Source: Leptolyngbya sp. DLM2.Bin27 (GTDB lineage: Bacteria; Cyanobacteriota; Cyanobacteriia; Phormidesmidales; Phormidesmidaceae). From it: a DNA stretch of 32,315 nucleotides. The notes under the pieces are model-generated. The model did not search any database, was not told the origin of the DNA, and saw only the letters and a program-made list of their open reading frames with translations. Position numbers and translations under genes: made by a program. Positions 1 to 8,400 of this stretch are shown in pieces (the stretch's first letter is position 1; each line of letters opens with the position of its first letter). Where the stretch lies: contig RECJ01000239.1 in assembly GCA_007694115.1 (NCBI GenBank), forward strand, positions 1-32,315, read 5' to 3'.

Positions 1-48
1 TTGATTAACCTAGGGTGGGACGGTCTGCCACACTTTTTAAGATACAAG

Positions 49-65
49 GGTGGGCACTGCCCACC
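49..65. repeat. GGTGGGCA palindrome, possible terminator hairpin
   Basis: GGTGGGCA is followed after one base by its exact complement TGCCCACC. It lies 28 bases past the stop of the minus-strand gene at 93-386, so it could form a hairpin in the 3' end of that transcript. A near-identical palindrome occurs at 27372-27388, which points to a small dispersed repeat family. Function is inferred. Confidence 0.45.
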
Positions 66-92
66 ATGGGAAAACTACTGTCTAGAGGTGAC

Positions 93-386
93 CTAGCCAA
101 ATAGATCGGAGAACCCGTCCAAGGTGAGATCGAGGTCGGCCTTAGGAACAGCCGGGGCTACCTCCAGGGGCGAGATGGGCACCCCGATGGTGGGTTGGCC
201 ATCCCAGGCAATGCTGTTAAAGAAAGCGCTGACGGTCATCGTCATGGCTGACTCTGCCCGAGTTGGATCCTCCAGCCCCAGGGCCACCGCCGCCGGGCGA
301 CCATCCCAGGCCACCGCTTCAAAGAAAGTTTGCACTGTTTCGCGCAGCCAGGGCGAAGCTGCCGTCTCTAGGGAAAAGCTATTCAT
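93..386 (-). CDS. Small cyanobacterial protein with duplicated FFxxxAWDGxP motif
   Basis: This 97-residue protein has no enzyme motif that I recognise. Its visible structure is a repeated block: TVQTFFEAVAWDGRP near residues 18-32 and TVSAFFNSIAWDGQP near residues 51-65, joined by a linker. It ends in an acidic, hydrophobic tail (DLDLTLDGFSDLFG). Its start codon overlaps the stop of the upstream V4R gene by four bases, so the two are almost certainly translationally coupled. Synechocystis carries V4R proteins with small neighbours in the slr0144-slr0152 cluster, which has been linked to photosystem II assembly. A similar role here is inference only. It is too short for membrane spans and has no signal peptide. 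Confidence 0.8.
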   Translation of the reverse strand: MNSFSLETAASPWLRETVQTFFEAVAWDGRPAAVALGLEDPTRAESAMTMTVSAFFNSIAWDGQPTIGVPISPLEVAPAVPKADLDLTLDGFSDLFG

Positions 387-1066
387 TGGCCACCTTCCCC
401 TGACCGCAGCCGCTTCTCAATGTCTCGGGCGTTGGCTCCTTCATTCATCCAGAAGGCGGCGGCGTCAATGCGCTCGCGGCCCCCCAGCAAAAACTTGCAG
501 TAGGTCTCACCCATGGAGTAGCACTGAATCTCAATACAGCTCAGCTGCTTGCGCACCATCTCGGTGAAGAACCCGGCAAAGAGGCCGGCATAGAGGTGGC
601 ACACGGGCTTGCCGACGTCGCCCAGGGTGCGGGCCACCGCCGAGTCAAACACATTGATGAACATGAAGCCCTGCTTGCGATCGCTCATGTCAACCTCCCA
701 ACGGCCCCAGCCCTGGGAAATGAAGGGCCACCACCAGGTTTCGAGCAAAAACATGAGGTTGGCTCGACGGGGGCTCATGGAAAATTCTCGCTCAAACCAG
801 GCTTCAAATATCAGCGAGTCGTGTTTGCCCCACTCCAGGCCAACGGTGTACATGATGGCGGCGGAGGCGTCCCCGACTTCCTCCTGCAAGCCCTCAAGCA
901 AACCAATGATGAAGTCTTCACTGGAGAGCACATTGCGGGTGTCATTCCAGTCGGTGATGGTGCCGTATTCGCCGTTGAATTGAAAGAAGTCCCGCAGGGC
1001 ATAGTGATTATGCTTGCGGGGAAACTTTTGGTGAAGATGGTGGGCAGTCTCTGTAGTCATAACCAT
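383..1066 (-). CDS. V4R domain-containing protein (Slr0144/Slr0147-like)
   Basis: This 227-residue protein carries a C-terminal V4R (4-vinyl reductase) domain. The signature is in the last third, where CIEIQCYSMGETYCKFLLGG has the E-x-C ... G-E-x-x-C-x-F pattern typical of V4R small-molecule-binding domains. The N-terminal half (DFFQFNGEYGTITDWNDTRN) matches the cyanobacterial subgroup related to Slr0144 and Slr0147. V4R domains in other proteins bind tetrapyrroles, lipids or metals, and the Synechocystis relatives are linked to photosystem II assembly (family knowledge). The ligand here cannot be told from sequence. It overlaps the downstream small gene by four bases. An in-frame ATG at residue 3 (1060) is an equally possible start. 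Confidence 0.85.
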   Translation of the reverse strand: MVMTTETAHHLHQKFPRKHNHYALRDFFQFNGEYGTITDWNDTRNVLSSEDFIIGLLEGLQEEVGDASAAIMYTVGLEWGKHDSLIFEAWFEREFSMSPRRANLMFLLETWWWPFISQGWGRWEVDMSDRKQGFMFINVFDSAVARTLGDVGKPVCHLYAGLFAGFFTEMVRKQLSCIEIQCYSMGETYCKFLLGGRERIDAAAFWMNEGANARDIEKRLRSGEGGQ

Positions 1067-1166
1067 GATTGAACAAGCCTTGTAAGACTGTTTTCAGTGA
1101 TATCTGTAATGTGCCCAAGCCCAGGCAGAATTAACAGCCATCCTTGGCCAGGGCCCTCCCACCACC

Positions 1167-1412
1167 CTAGTCAAACGGTTCTAGATGCTTAATCCACAAG
1201 CCTTTGAAGTATTTTTCAATCGCCAAAATATACAAAACGTAGTAATCGCCATCTCGAAAAAGTTCAGGGTCGCGATCGCTCTGACCCATCTGGAGATCTG
1301 AGTGGAGATGGCTGCCAGGTGCTTGCTGCGATTCCCTTCGGACATGACGGCCATCTCGGGCGCCAGACCGTCCGGGTTTCTTGACCGCTCCTATGTCCAA
1401 AGAATTGCGCAC
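1167..1412 (-). pseudogene. Possible decayed coding remnant
   Basis: The region 1070-1680 has no convincing intact gene. The minus-strand frame ending at 1167 closes with DPELFRDGDYYVLYILAIEK and a further KYFKGLWIKHLEPFD, which reads like the C-terminus of a real globular protein. The upstream part of the same frame is low-quality sequence rich in R, S and G. An overlapping minus frame at 1264-1602 also contains short protein-like stretches. One reading is a gene fragment with frameshifts. The alternative is chance. I do not recognise a family. Confidence 0.25.
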
Positions 1413-1585
1413 TATCCAACTCTGGGGTCATCTGATTTTTCACCAGACTATCCCAGGGCATTTTTGAGTTGCTAGTACTCTGCCACCCAGCACCTAACAC
1501 CCCTTGCTGAGATATCAGGACTGGCATTGAGCCGTTGCAGGAAAATACGGTACCCGCTGATCGGACTTTCTCCCTTCGGGACAAA

Positions 1586-1643
1586 CGACTTCGCTCAGTC
1601 ATCTATCCCTGAAGATTGAGCCCCTGAAGGTTGAACGAAGTCG
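1586..1643. repeat. Short inverted-repeat element (CGACTTCG-YTCA ends)
   Basis: The left end reads CGACTTCGCTCA (1586-1597) and the right end TGAACGAAGTCG (1632-1643). These are complementary at 11 of 12 positions across a 34-bp interior that contains the near-repeat CCCTGAAGATTGAG / CCCTGAAGGTTGA. Sequences of the TTCGACTTCGCTCA type are common dispersed repeats in cyanobacterial intergenic DNA. No coding capacity. Confidence 0.5.
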
Positions 1644-1681
1644 AAACCTGGCCACCTGGTGCACCATCAACCCGCAGATCC

Positions 1682-1954
1682 CTACGGCCCTGAGAAGATC
1701 GCTTCTTCTAAGTCTTGACGGCTGAGGGAATATTTGAATACCCGCTGCATGTCTTTGCCATCGGTGCCAGCATTGATATAGCGCACCACCATGCAGTCGG
1801 CTTCAAGCACAATTTCTGCCTCCCAGCGGGGGCGAACAATTCGCCAACAGTGTAGTTCGGTGGTGTCTTGGGTACAGCCCTGCTGATTTAGCCAGTTTTC
1901 GATGTCGGGCAGGGGGTGGTTGTAGAGGGGAGTCGCAGCGGCAGGAAGTGCCAT
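1682..1954 (-). CDS. DUF3143 family protein
   Basis: This 90-residue protein resembles the cyanobacterial DUF3143 family. Matching features are the early LPDIENWLNQQG helix, a CW pair in the middle, RPRWEAEIVLEADCMVVRY as a beta-rich core, and a C-terminal helix ending in LSRQDLEEAIFSGP. No catalytic motif, signal or membrane span is visible, and the family has no established function that I know of. It follows the J-domain gene by 29 bases on the same strand, so it is probably the last gene of a three-gene transcript. That suggests, but does not show, a link to chaperone or membrane-protein function. Confidence 0.75.
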   Translation of the reverse strand: MALPAAATPLYNHPLPDIENWLNQQGCTQDTTELHCWRIVRPRWEAEIVLEADCMVVRYINAGTDGKDMQRVFKYSLSRQDLEEAIFSGP

Positions 1955-1983
1955 GGGGATAGTACCAATTGAGAGTTTAATAG

Positions 1984-2643
1984 CTAGAGCCAGGTGGGCG
2001 GTGAGGGCACTCGCGGCCCAGGGGCAGGGGGTAATGCTGGGGCCTCAGTGGAAAATGATTCAGGGCCAGACCCTGGCCGCAGCGGCGCGGGTTGATCTGG
2101 GGCGGGAGGAGAGGGAGAAGTCGTCGAGGGCATTGCACTGGATAGAGCGGCCTCAGCCCTCTTCAACTCAAACTCAGTGGCATAGTCTCCCCGGGTCAGA
2201 CTCACCGTAACCACTAGGGCGAGGCAGGCCACAAAGGTCAGTCCGAGAATGAATAGGGCAAAAATTTCCCCCGCCGAGAGGGGGCGATCGGTGGGATCGA
2301 GGTACATGTTGGCGGGTTCGCGCCGCTGGGGTGCCGCCGGACGGCTGAGCGGCTCTAGGGGCTGCATCACCGAGATGCGAGAATAGCCAACCTGCTGGTC
2401 GTAGGCCCAGCGGCGATCGGGGCTGCTGAGAATGGCGTAGGCTTCGTTGAGCTGCTGAAATTTTTCGGTGGCCTCGGGGGCGGGCAACTCCGTCGTGTCG
2501 GGGTGGTAGAGCTTACTGAGGTCGCGAAAGGCACGTCGAATTTGCTGAGGGCTAGCGGTAGGCTTGACTCCCAACTGGTCGTAGTGGGTTTTGGATCTGG
2601 GGTTGGCGTCAGGCATAACATCCCGCTGGCGGAGCATGGGCAA
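1984..2643 (-). CDS. Membrane-anchored J-domain protein
   Basis: This 219-residue protein has an N-terminal J domain at about residues 19-83, with the invariant HPD at 47-49 (KLYHPDTTEL), so it should stimulate an Hsp70/DnaK ATPase. It lacks the Gly/Phe and zinc-finger regions of DnaJ. After a Pro-rich linker comes one hydrophobic span at about 127-149, then a charged segment and a Ser/Pro-rich tail of roughly 50 residues. The likely picture is a type III J-protein tethered to the thylakoid or plasma membrane. The next upstream gene ends 21 bases away. An in-frame ATG at residue 10 (2616) could be the true start, since the first nine residues are not needed for the fold. Confidence 0.88.
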   Translation of the reverse strand: MPMLRQRDVMPDANPRSKTHYDQLGVKPTASPQQIRRAFRDLSKLYHPDTTELPAPEATEKFQQLNEAYAILSSPDRRWAYDQQVGYSRISVMQPLEPLSRPAAPQRREPANMYLDPTDRPLSAGEIFALFILGLTFVACLALVVTVSLTRGDYATEFELKRAEAALSSAMPSTTSPSPPAPDQPAPLRPGSGPESFSTEAPALPPAPGPRVPSPPTWL

Positions 2644-2664
2644 CAGGCACAGGTGAAAAACGCC

Positions 2665-3516
2665 CTAACCTGGGGCGAGTTCCCAATCTTCAGCCGACCG
2701 GGTGAGGCGAATTTGAGCCAGGGTAAACACCACCGGAATCACCCGGCTATAGTTGGTGGCCACGGCCCGCCAGCCCAAATCGGCTAAAAACCAGCCCCAC
2801 AGGGCTGGCCCCAGCACCGAAAACACGGCTTTGGTGGCACCGTAGCGAGCAGCGCTGGCAGCTACCCCCCGCGAGGCCATACGCAGGGCAAACCGCTGGT
2901 GAATCTGAGCCATCACCGTACCGCCACCTTTCACCAAGGTCTGACGGGCCACCTCGTAGCGAGCGACCTGAAACGCCATCTGGCGGGCGATTTGGTGCAA
3001 CAGCCAGGGCTGGAGGACGGCGCTCACCGCCACCACGCCGCTGCCTTTGGCCAGCAGCCCCAGGGGATTTGCCCGAAGCGTTAGGGGCAAAGCTTGAAAT
3101 TGGGCTGAGTGGGCCAGGGATTGTTGCAGGGATTGCTGTAGGCGATCGCGCTCTGCCTGGGGCAGCTTGCTTAGATTGCTGCGCAGCAGGTGCAAAAACA
3201 CCTCTGCCTCGAGCTCATCGGTAGACCAAGCGACAGCGTAGGGAACCTTGAGGTAGCGACATACCTGAATGAGGGCCTGCCGGTAGGTAACCCACCGGCT
3301 TTGGCCGTTTATGACGGTCAGGCCATCTGCCGCCAAAAAGCGAAAGCGCTGCTCTAGGCGATCGAGCCACTGCTGGCGAGGGCCGCTCTGCACGACCAGA
3401 GGATCGATCTGCTGTAGGTAGTCGAGCGGGTTAAACCGAGGCCGAAACAGCATCTCTGTCAAGGCCTGAAGTTCTTCGTCTGTTGCTAGCTCCAGGGCCG
3501 ATCGCAGCTCGTCCAC
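2665..3516 (-). CDS. YaaW-like (UPF0174) protein
   Basis: This 283-residue protein opens with MDELRSALELATDEELQALT and then FRPRFNPLDYL, a signature shared with the YaaW/UPF0174 family, here in its cyanobacterial form. The first half is helical and charged. The second half (about residues 155-260) is rich in Ala, Gly and Val and may contact a membrane. The biochemical role of YaaW proteins is not established. It is the first gene of a probable minus-strand operon with the J-domain and DUF3143 genes. The spacing (21 and 29 bases) and shared strand support co-expression. The divergent gene at 3646 lies 129 bases away. Confidence 0.8.
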   Translation of the reverse strand: MDELRSALELATDEELQALTEMLFRPRFNPLDYLQQIDPLVVQSGPRQQWLDRLEQRFRFLAADGLTVINGQSRWVTYRQALIQVCRYLKVPYAVAWSTDELEAEVFLHLLRSNLSKLPQAERDRLQQSLQQSLAHSAQFQALPLTLRANPLGLLAKGSGVVAVSAVLQPWLLHQIARQMAFQVARYEVARQTLVKGGGTVMAQIHQRFALRMASRGVAASAARYGATKAVFSVLGPALWGWFLADLGWRAVATNYSRVIPVVFTLAQIRLTRSAEDWELAPG

Positions 3517-3539
3517 TGAGTATCCCCGTTTTTACAAAT

Positions 3540-3567
3540 TTGTCATGCTTACAAACTGTTCTACATT
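3540..3567 (+). promoter_or_regulatory. Candidate sigma-70-type promoter for the FAD oxidoreductase
   Basis: In the AT-rich divergent gap 3517-3645, TTGTCA (3540-3545) is followed after 16 bases by TACATT (3562-3567). Both are plausible -35 and -10 elements pointing to the gene at 3646. Assigned by eye only. Confidence 0.3.
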
Positions 3568-3645
3568 TTTACACAATTCCCCAAGATAGGATGTTGGGCA
3601 ACGGCGGTACACCAAAATTGGGCCAACATTAGGGAAGTAGCGGGC

Positions 3646-4710
3646 ATGGAAGATGTGGTGGTCATTGGCGCAGGGCTGAGTGGGCTGACGGCGGCGGGCC
3701 AGCTGCATCAGGCTGGCTTCTCGGTACTGGTGGTCGATAAATCTCGTGGGTTGGGGGGGCGTCTGGCTACGCGCCGCCTGGGCGCTACGGCCATAGATCA
3801 TGGCTGTCGCTACTTAGAGCCCTTTGCCGACAGCGCCCTCAGCCCCATACCAGAGTTACTGACCGCTGGTGTGCTAGAGCTTTGGCACCCTGAGGCCTTT
3901 AGCCTCAGCGCCGATGGGGCATTGCAACCGATCGCCCCAGGCACCCTCTACGTCGCCCCCCAGGGGATGAGCGCGGTGGCTAAGGCCCTAGCCCCAGGGC
4001 TAAACATCCAGCGCCACTGGCGGGCCACATCGTTGACGCCGCTCCCCCAGGGCTGGCGCATTACAGGGGAATTCCTCGGGGGCGAGGCCCCTCAACCCAC
4101 CGCCCTAGAGGCCAGAGCGGTGGTGGTAGCCACCCCCGCGCCCCAGGCGATCGCCTTGATTACCGCCGCGGCCCAGCACCACGAGGATCTGAGCGCCCTA
4201 GAGCAACAGCTTCAGACTGTAAACTTTGAACCAGTCATGACGGTCATGGCGGGCTACAGCCCCAGCCGATCCCCCCGTCTTAAGGGCCAAAAAGCGGCGG
4301 GCGGCTGGCTGGTCGCAGGGGACGGCCACCCCACCCTGCGCTGGATAGGCCTAGACAGCAGTAAACGCACCGATCCCAAAGAAGCGCCCAAAGAAGCGGT
4401 GGTTGTGATTCATAGCAGTGCAGCCTTGGCTGCCCAAACCATTGACCGCCCTGACCTAGAGGCGGTGGGGCAAGAGTTGCTGGCCACTGCGGCAGCAACC
4501 CTTGGGGCTGAGCTGAGCGATCCAGCTTGGATGCAGGTGCATCGCTGGCGCTATGGCTTTGCCCAGACATACCTAAATTCCCCCGTTCTTAGCTCCCTCG
4601 CCCTGCCCACCTTGGTGGGCTGTGGGGACTGGTGCAACGGGGGAAATGCAGAGGGGGCGATCGCATCGGGTTGCCAGGCCGCTCAGATCATAGCCGCAGC
4701 TTTGACCTAG
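3646..4710 (+). CDS. FAD/NAD(P)-dependent oxidoreductase, renalase-like
   Basis: This 354-residue flavoprotein starts directly with the dinucleotide-binding fold: VVVIGAGLSGLTAA (GxGxxG at residues 8-13), followed by VVDKSRGLGGRLATRR, where the Asp ends beta-2 and GGRLATRR is the amine-oxidase/renalase signature. The C-terminal FAD-binding segment is VGCGDWCNGGNAEGAIASG. The length suits the renalase-like amine oxidase group, which is widespread in cyanobacteria and sometimes misannotated as photolyase. Renalase relatives oxidise reduced nicotinamide isomers, but the substrate here is unknown. There is no signal peptide, so it is cytosolic. It is transcribed alone and divergently from the YaaW operon. 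Confidence 0.85.
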   Translation: MEDVVVIGAGLSGLTAAGQLHQAGFSVLVVDKSRGLGGRLATRRLGATAIDHGCRYLEPFADSALSPIPELLTAGVLELWHPEAFSLSADGALQPIAPGTLYVAPQGMSAVAKALAPGLNIQRHWRATSLTPLPQGWRITGEFLGGEAPQPTALEARAVVVATPAPQAIALITAAAQHHEDLSALEQQLQTVNFEPVMTVMAGYSPSRSPRLKGQKAAGGWLVAGDGHPTLRWIGLDSSKRTDPKEAPKEAVVVIHSSAALAAQTIDRPDLEAVGQELLATAAATLGAELSDPAWMQVHRWRYGFAQTYLNSPVLSSLALPTLVGCGDWCNGGNAEGAIASGCQAAQIIAAALT

Positions 4711-4781
4711 CCTTGGCCTCTAAGGCAGAGCGGTTCAGGTCAACCCTGCCGATTGACGACCCTAACCTGGATTATTCAGAA

Positions 4782-4873
4782 GCACTCTTTCAAGCGGCTG
4801 TCATTCCCGCGCAGGCGGGAGTCCACTTGAAAGAGTGCCATTGCAGCTAGATTCCCGTTTCCATGGGAATGAC
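4782..4873. repeat. Nested inverted repeats of the GTCATTCCCGC type
   Basis: A 13-bp perfect inverted repeat, GCACTCTTTCAAG (4782-4794) with CTTGAAAGAGTGC (4826-4838), is interleaved with a second palindrome. The second runs from GTCATTCCCGC (4800-4810) to GGGAATGAC (4865-4873), with inner arms CCCGC/GCGGG around GCAG. The GTCATTCCCGC...GCGGGAATGAC type is a widespread dispersed bacterial repeat. It lies 71 bases after the oxidoreductase gene and may also act as a transcription stop. Confidence 0.65.
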
Positions 4874-4965
4874 GGGCATTTCCCCAAGATCATGAATAAT
4901 GCCGGCTAAGGGCTGACTAACCGCCCTCAGGGCCTAACTCAATTGGGCAGGGGGACGACATGCGC

Positions 4966-5145
4966 CTAAGCGTTGCTGTTGGAGTAATCGCTATTCTCTT
5001 TATCTTCAGTGCTGTCTTCATCCGTAGCGCCGGTGTTGTTACGGCGGAAGAAGCGCTGGTTACCCGCCCGCTTTTTGCGGAACTTGCGGGCATAGGCTTG
5101 ATTGCGTAATGCTTTTTCTTTCTTAGGATTGCGACGTTTAGACAT
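4966..5145 (-). CDS. Small conserved basic cyanobacterial protein (59 aa)
   Basis: The minus strand from ATG at 5145 to TAG at 4966 encodes 59 residues. It begins MSKRRNPKKEKALRNQAYAR, continues with KFRKKRAGNQRFFRRNN, and ends in an acidic, Ser/Asn-rich tail (DEDSTEDKENSDYSNSN). The first half is about half Lys/Arg, and the MSKRRNPKKEKALRNQAYARKFRK start recalls a small protein that I believe is conserved across cyanobacteria. No function is known to me. The charge suggests RNA or ribosome binding (inference). A competing minus-strand frame at 4917-5276 overlaps it but has poor protein-like composition. The gene stands alone between the repeat cluster and gltS. Confidence 0.75.
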   Translation of the reverse strand: MSKRRNPKKEKALRNQAYARKFRKKRAGNQRFFRRNNTGATDEDSTEDKENSDYSNSNA

Positions 5146-5428
5146 TCAATAACCTCAGACAACGGGGCAGGTGTGATCAGCAAACAAAAGATGGCAGTGG
5201 ACGAAAGGGAATACCCTAGGATGAGCCTGGTGCCGTTGATCAGTCTTCGACAGACTTTGCACTCGGCCCTAAACACTCTGCCCGCACTGGCGCTCGTTGT
5301 TCACGACATGCCATTAACCAGAGGTTTACTTTAACACACCGAGACGTGGCGCTAAGGAACAGGCGGCAAGGAAGGCAGACGGCTACCCACTTCCCCGCCC
5401 CTGTTTCATCCCTATCTGACCTCGATGC

Positions 5429-8400
5429 CTACAGTTGGCTAGAGCTGAGCACCTTCTCCGTCGGGTTGGCCTCAGGGGTGTCGGCCTCTGAGGGGGGCAC
5501 CACCTGCCAGAACTGGGGCAGATAGTCACCCCAACTGGCGAGAATTTTCTCCGCCTTGGGGCTGCCGGTGTGAGCCAGATGGGCCTCGATCAGGGCCTTG
5601 AGCTGGGCCTCACCAGCGGCAGTAATCACCCGCTGCACCTTGACAATCTCAGGGTTGACCCGCACGGGAAAACCTCCGGTTTCGTCGAGAAAGTAGCCGA
5701 GGCCGCCGGTCATACCGGCACCTACGTTGCGGCCCACTGGGCCAAGGACGACCACCACCCCGCCGGTCATGTATTCGCAGCAGTGATCACCCGCGCCTTC
5801 GATGACGGCCTGCCCCTTAGAGTTGCGCACAGCAAACCGCTCTCCGGCGGTGCCCAGGGCGTAGAGAGTGCCGCCAGTGGCCCCGTAGAGGCAGGTGTTG
5901 CCCACAATCACATTCGTGGAAGGGTCGTAGGTAATCCCAGCCGGAGGCTTGACAACAATTTCGCCGCCATGCATGCCCTTGCCCACGTAGTCGTTGGCTT
6001 CGCCCACCAGGGTGAGGGTCATGCCGGGCAGGTTAAAGGCACCAAAGCTCTGGCCAGCGCTGCCTTCAAAGTTGAGGTTGATCTGACCTTCAAAGCCAGA
6101 GTTGCCGTACTTTTCGGCGATGACGCCCGCCACCCGAGCGCCAATAGTGCGGTTGATGGTGACCACTGGGTAGGTCTTGGCCACGGTGCCCTGGTTTTGG
6201 ATGGCGGCCTGTACCTCGGCATCTGCCAAAATCTCGTCGTCAAGGACGGGGCCGTTGCTGTGGACGCCCCCGTGGTTCAGCCAAGCACGATCGCCCCTGC
6301 CGTCGGGCAGATTCACTAGCGTCGAGAGATCTAGCCCCTGGGTTTTGGCCAGGGAGACGTCCGCGCGGGGCTTAAGCAGGTCGGCCCGACCGACGATGTC
6401 AATTAGGGAGCGATAGCCCAGACGGGCCAGCAGCGATCGCACCTCTTCGGCAATGTAGAAGAAGAAGTTGACCACGTTTTCGGGCACGCCGGTGAACCGC
6501 TGGCGCAGCTCTTCTTTTTGGGTGGCGACGCCCACGGGGCAGTTGTTGGTGTGGCAGACCCGGGCCATGATGCAGCCTTCGGCGATCATAGCGATGGAGC
6601 CAAAGCCAAACTCTTCGGCCCCCATCAGGGCTCCCATGACCACGTCCCAGCCGGTCTTGAGACCGCCATCGACCCGCAGGGTGACGCGATCGCGCAGTTC
6701 ATTCTCCATCAGCACCTTGTGCACCTCGGTCAGGCCCAGTTCCCAGGGCACCCCGGCGTGTTTGATCGAGCTGAGGGGAGAGGCCCCGGTGCCGCCGTCG
6801 TGGCCCGACACCTGAATCACGTCGGCGTTGGCCTTGGCCACCCCGGCTGCAATGGTGCCAATGCCCACCTCTGACACCAGCTTCACCGACACCCCAGCCC
6901 TGGGGTTGATCTGGTGCAGGTCAAAGATCAGCTGGGCCAGATCTTCAATTGAATAGATGTCGTGGTGGGGCGGCGGCGAAATCAGCGCTACCCAAGGCTT
7001 AGAGCGCCGCAGCATGGCGATGTAGGGGCTGACCTTTTTGCCGGGCAGCTGGCCGCCCTCGCCGGGCTTGGCCCCCTGGGCCAGCTTGATCTCGATTTGA
7101 TCGGCGTGCATCAGGTACTCGGGCGTTACCCCAAAGCGGCCCGAGGCCACCTGCTTGATGGCCGAGCTGGCGGTGTCGCCGTTCTTCAGGCCGCGCAGGT
7201 GGGGGAAGGTGGGGGAGTTGCCCTCGGCATCGACGTCGGCCAACACCTTAAAGCGGGTCGGGTCTTCGCCCCCTTCGCCCGAGTTTGACTTGCCGCCGAT
7301 GCGGTTCATCGCCACCGCCAGCACCTCGTGGGCTTCCCTCGACAGGGCCCCGAGCGACATGCCCCCGGTGCAGAAGCGGCGCATAATCACCTCCGCCGAC
7401 TCTACCTGGTCGATGGGGATGGGGGGGCGATCGCCCTCAATATCGAGCAGATCCCGCAGGGCGGAGACCGGGCGATTTTCCAGCTGGGCGCGGTACAGCT
7501 CGTAGTGGTCGTACTGGCGCTCCGCCACCGCCTTGTGCAGTAGTTTACTCATGGCGGGGTTGTTCATGTGGTATTCGCCGCTGGGCCGCGACTGCACAAA
7601 GCCCATGTTTTGCAGACGTTTGGCGGTCAGCTCGGGAAAGGCCCGCTGGTGGAATTGGATGGTCTCCTGGGCCAGGTCGATCAGGGAGAGCCCCCCCAGA
7701 CGCGAGGTGGTGCCCCGGAAGGCCAGCTCCAGCAGGTCGCCGCCAATGCCGATCGCCTCAAAGATCTGCGCCCCCCGGTAGCTGGTAATCAGCGAGATCC
7801 CCATCTTCGAGAGAATCTTCAGCAGACCCGCATCTACGGCCTTACGGTAGTTGTCTTGGGCACCGTTGAGGGTCGTGACCGGCAGCTTGCCGGTTTCCAT
7901 CAGCTTTTGGGTGCGGTTGTCGGCCCACCAGTGGCGCACCGACTCCAGCGCCAGGTAGGGGCACACGGCGCTGGCCCCGTAGCCAATCAGACAGGCAAAG
8001 TGGTGGGTGCTCCAGCACTGGGCCGTCTCGACCACCAGAGAGCCATGCATCCGCAGCCCGTTGCGAATCAAGTGGTGATGCACCGCCCCCACCGCCAGCA
8101 GGGGCGGAATGTAGCTAGTCTCAGCCGTGAGGGGGGCGGGGTTGCCCTGGGCATCGATGCGATCGCTCAAGACGAAAATCACGTTCCCCGCCTTGACGGC
8201 CTCGTCGGCGCGATCGCACAGGTCAGCCACGGCTTGCTGCAGCCCAGCCGGGCCAGCGGCAATGGAGTACAGGGTAGATAGGGTTGCCGTGGCAAAGCCT
8301 GAGGCGTGAATCTGCTCTAGCTCTACCTCATTGATCACCGGGCTTTCGAGATGCAGCAGGCGAGCGCCATCCGGCTGCTCGTCTAGCAGGTTACCCTGGA

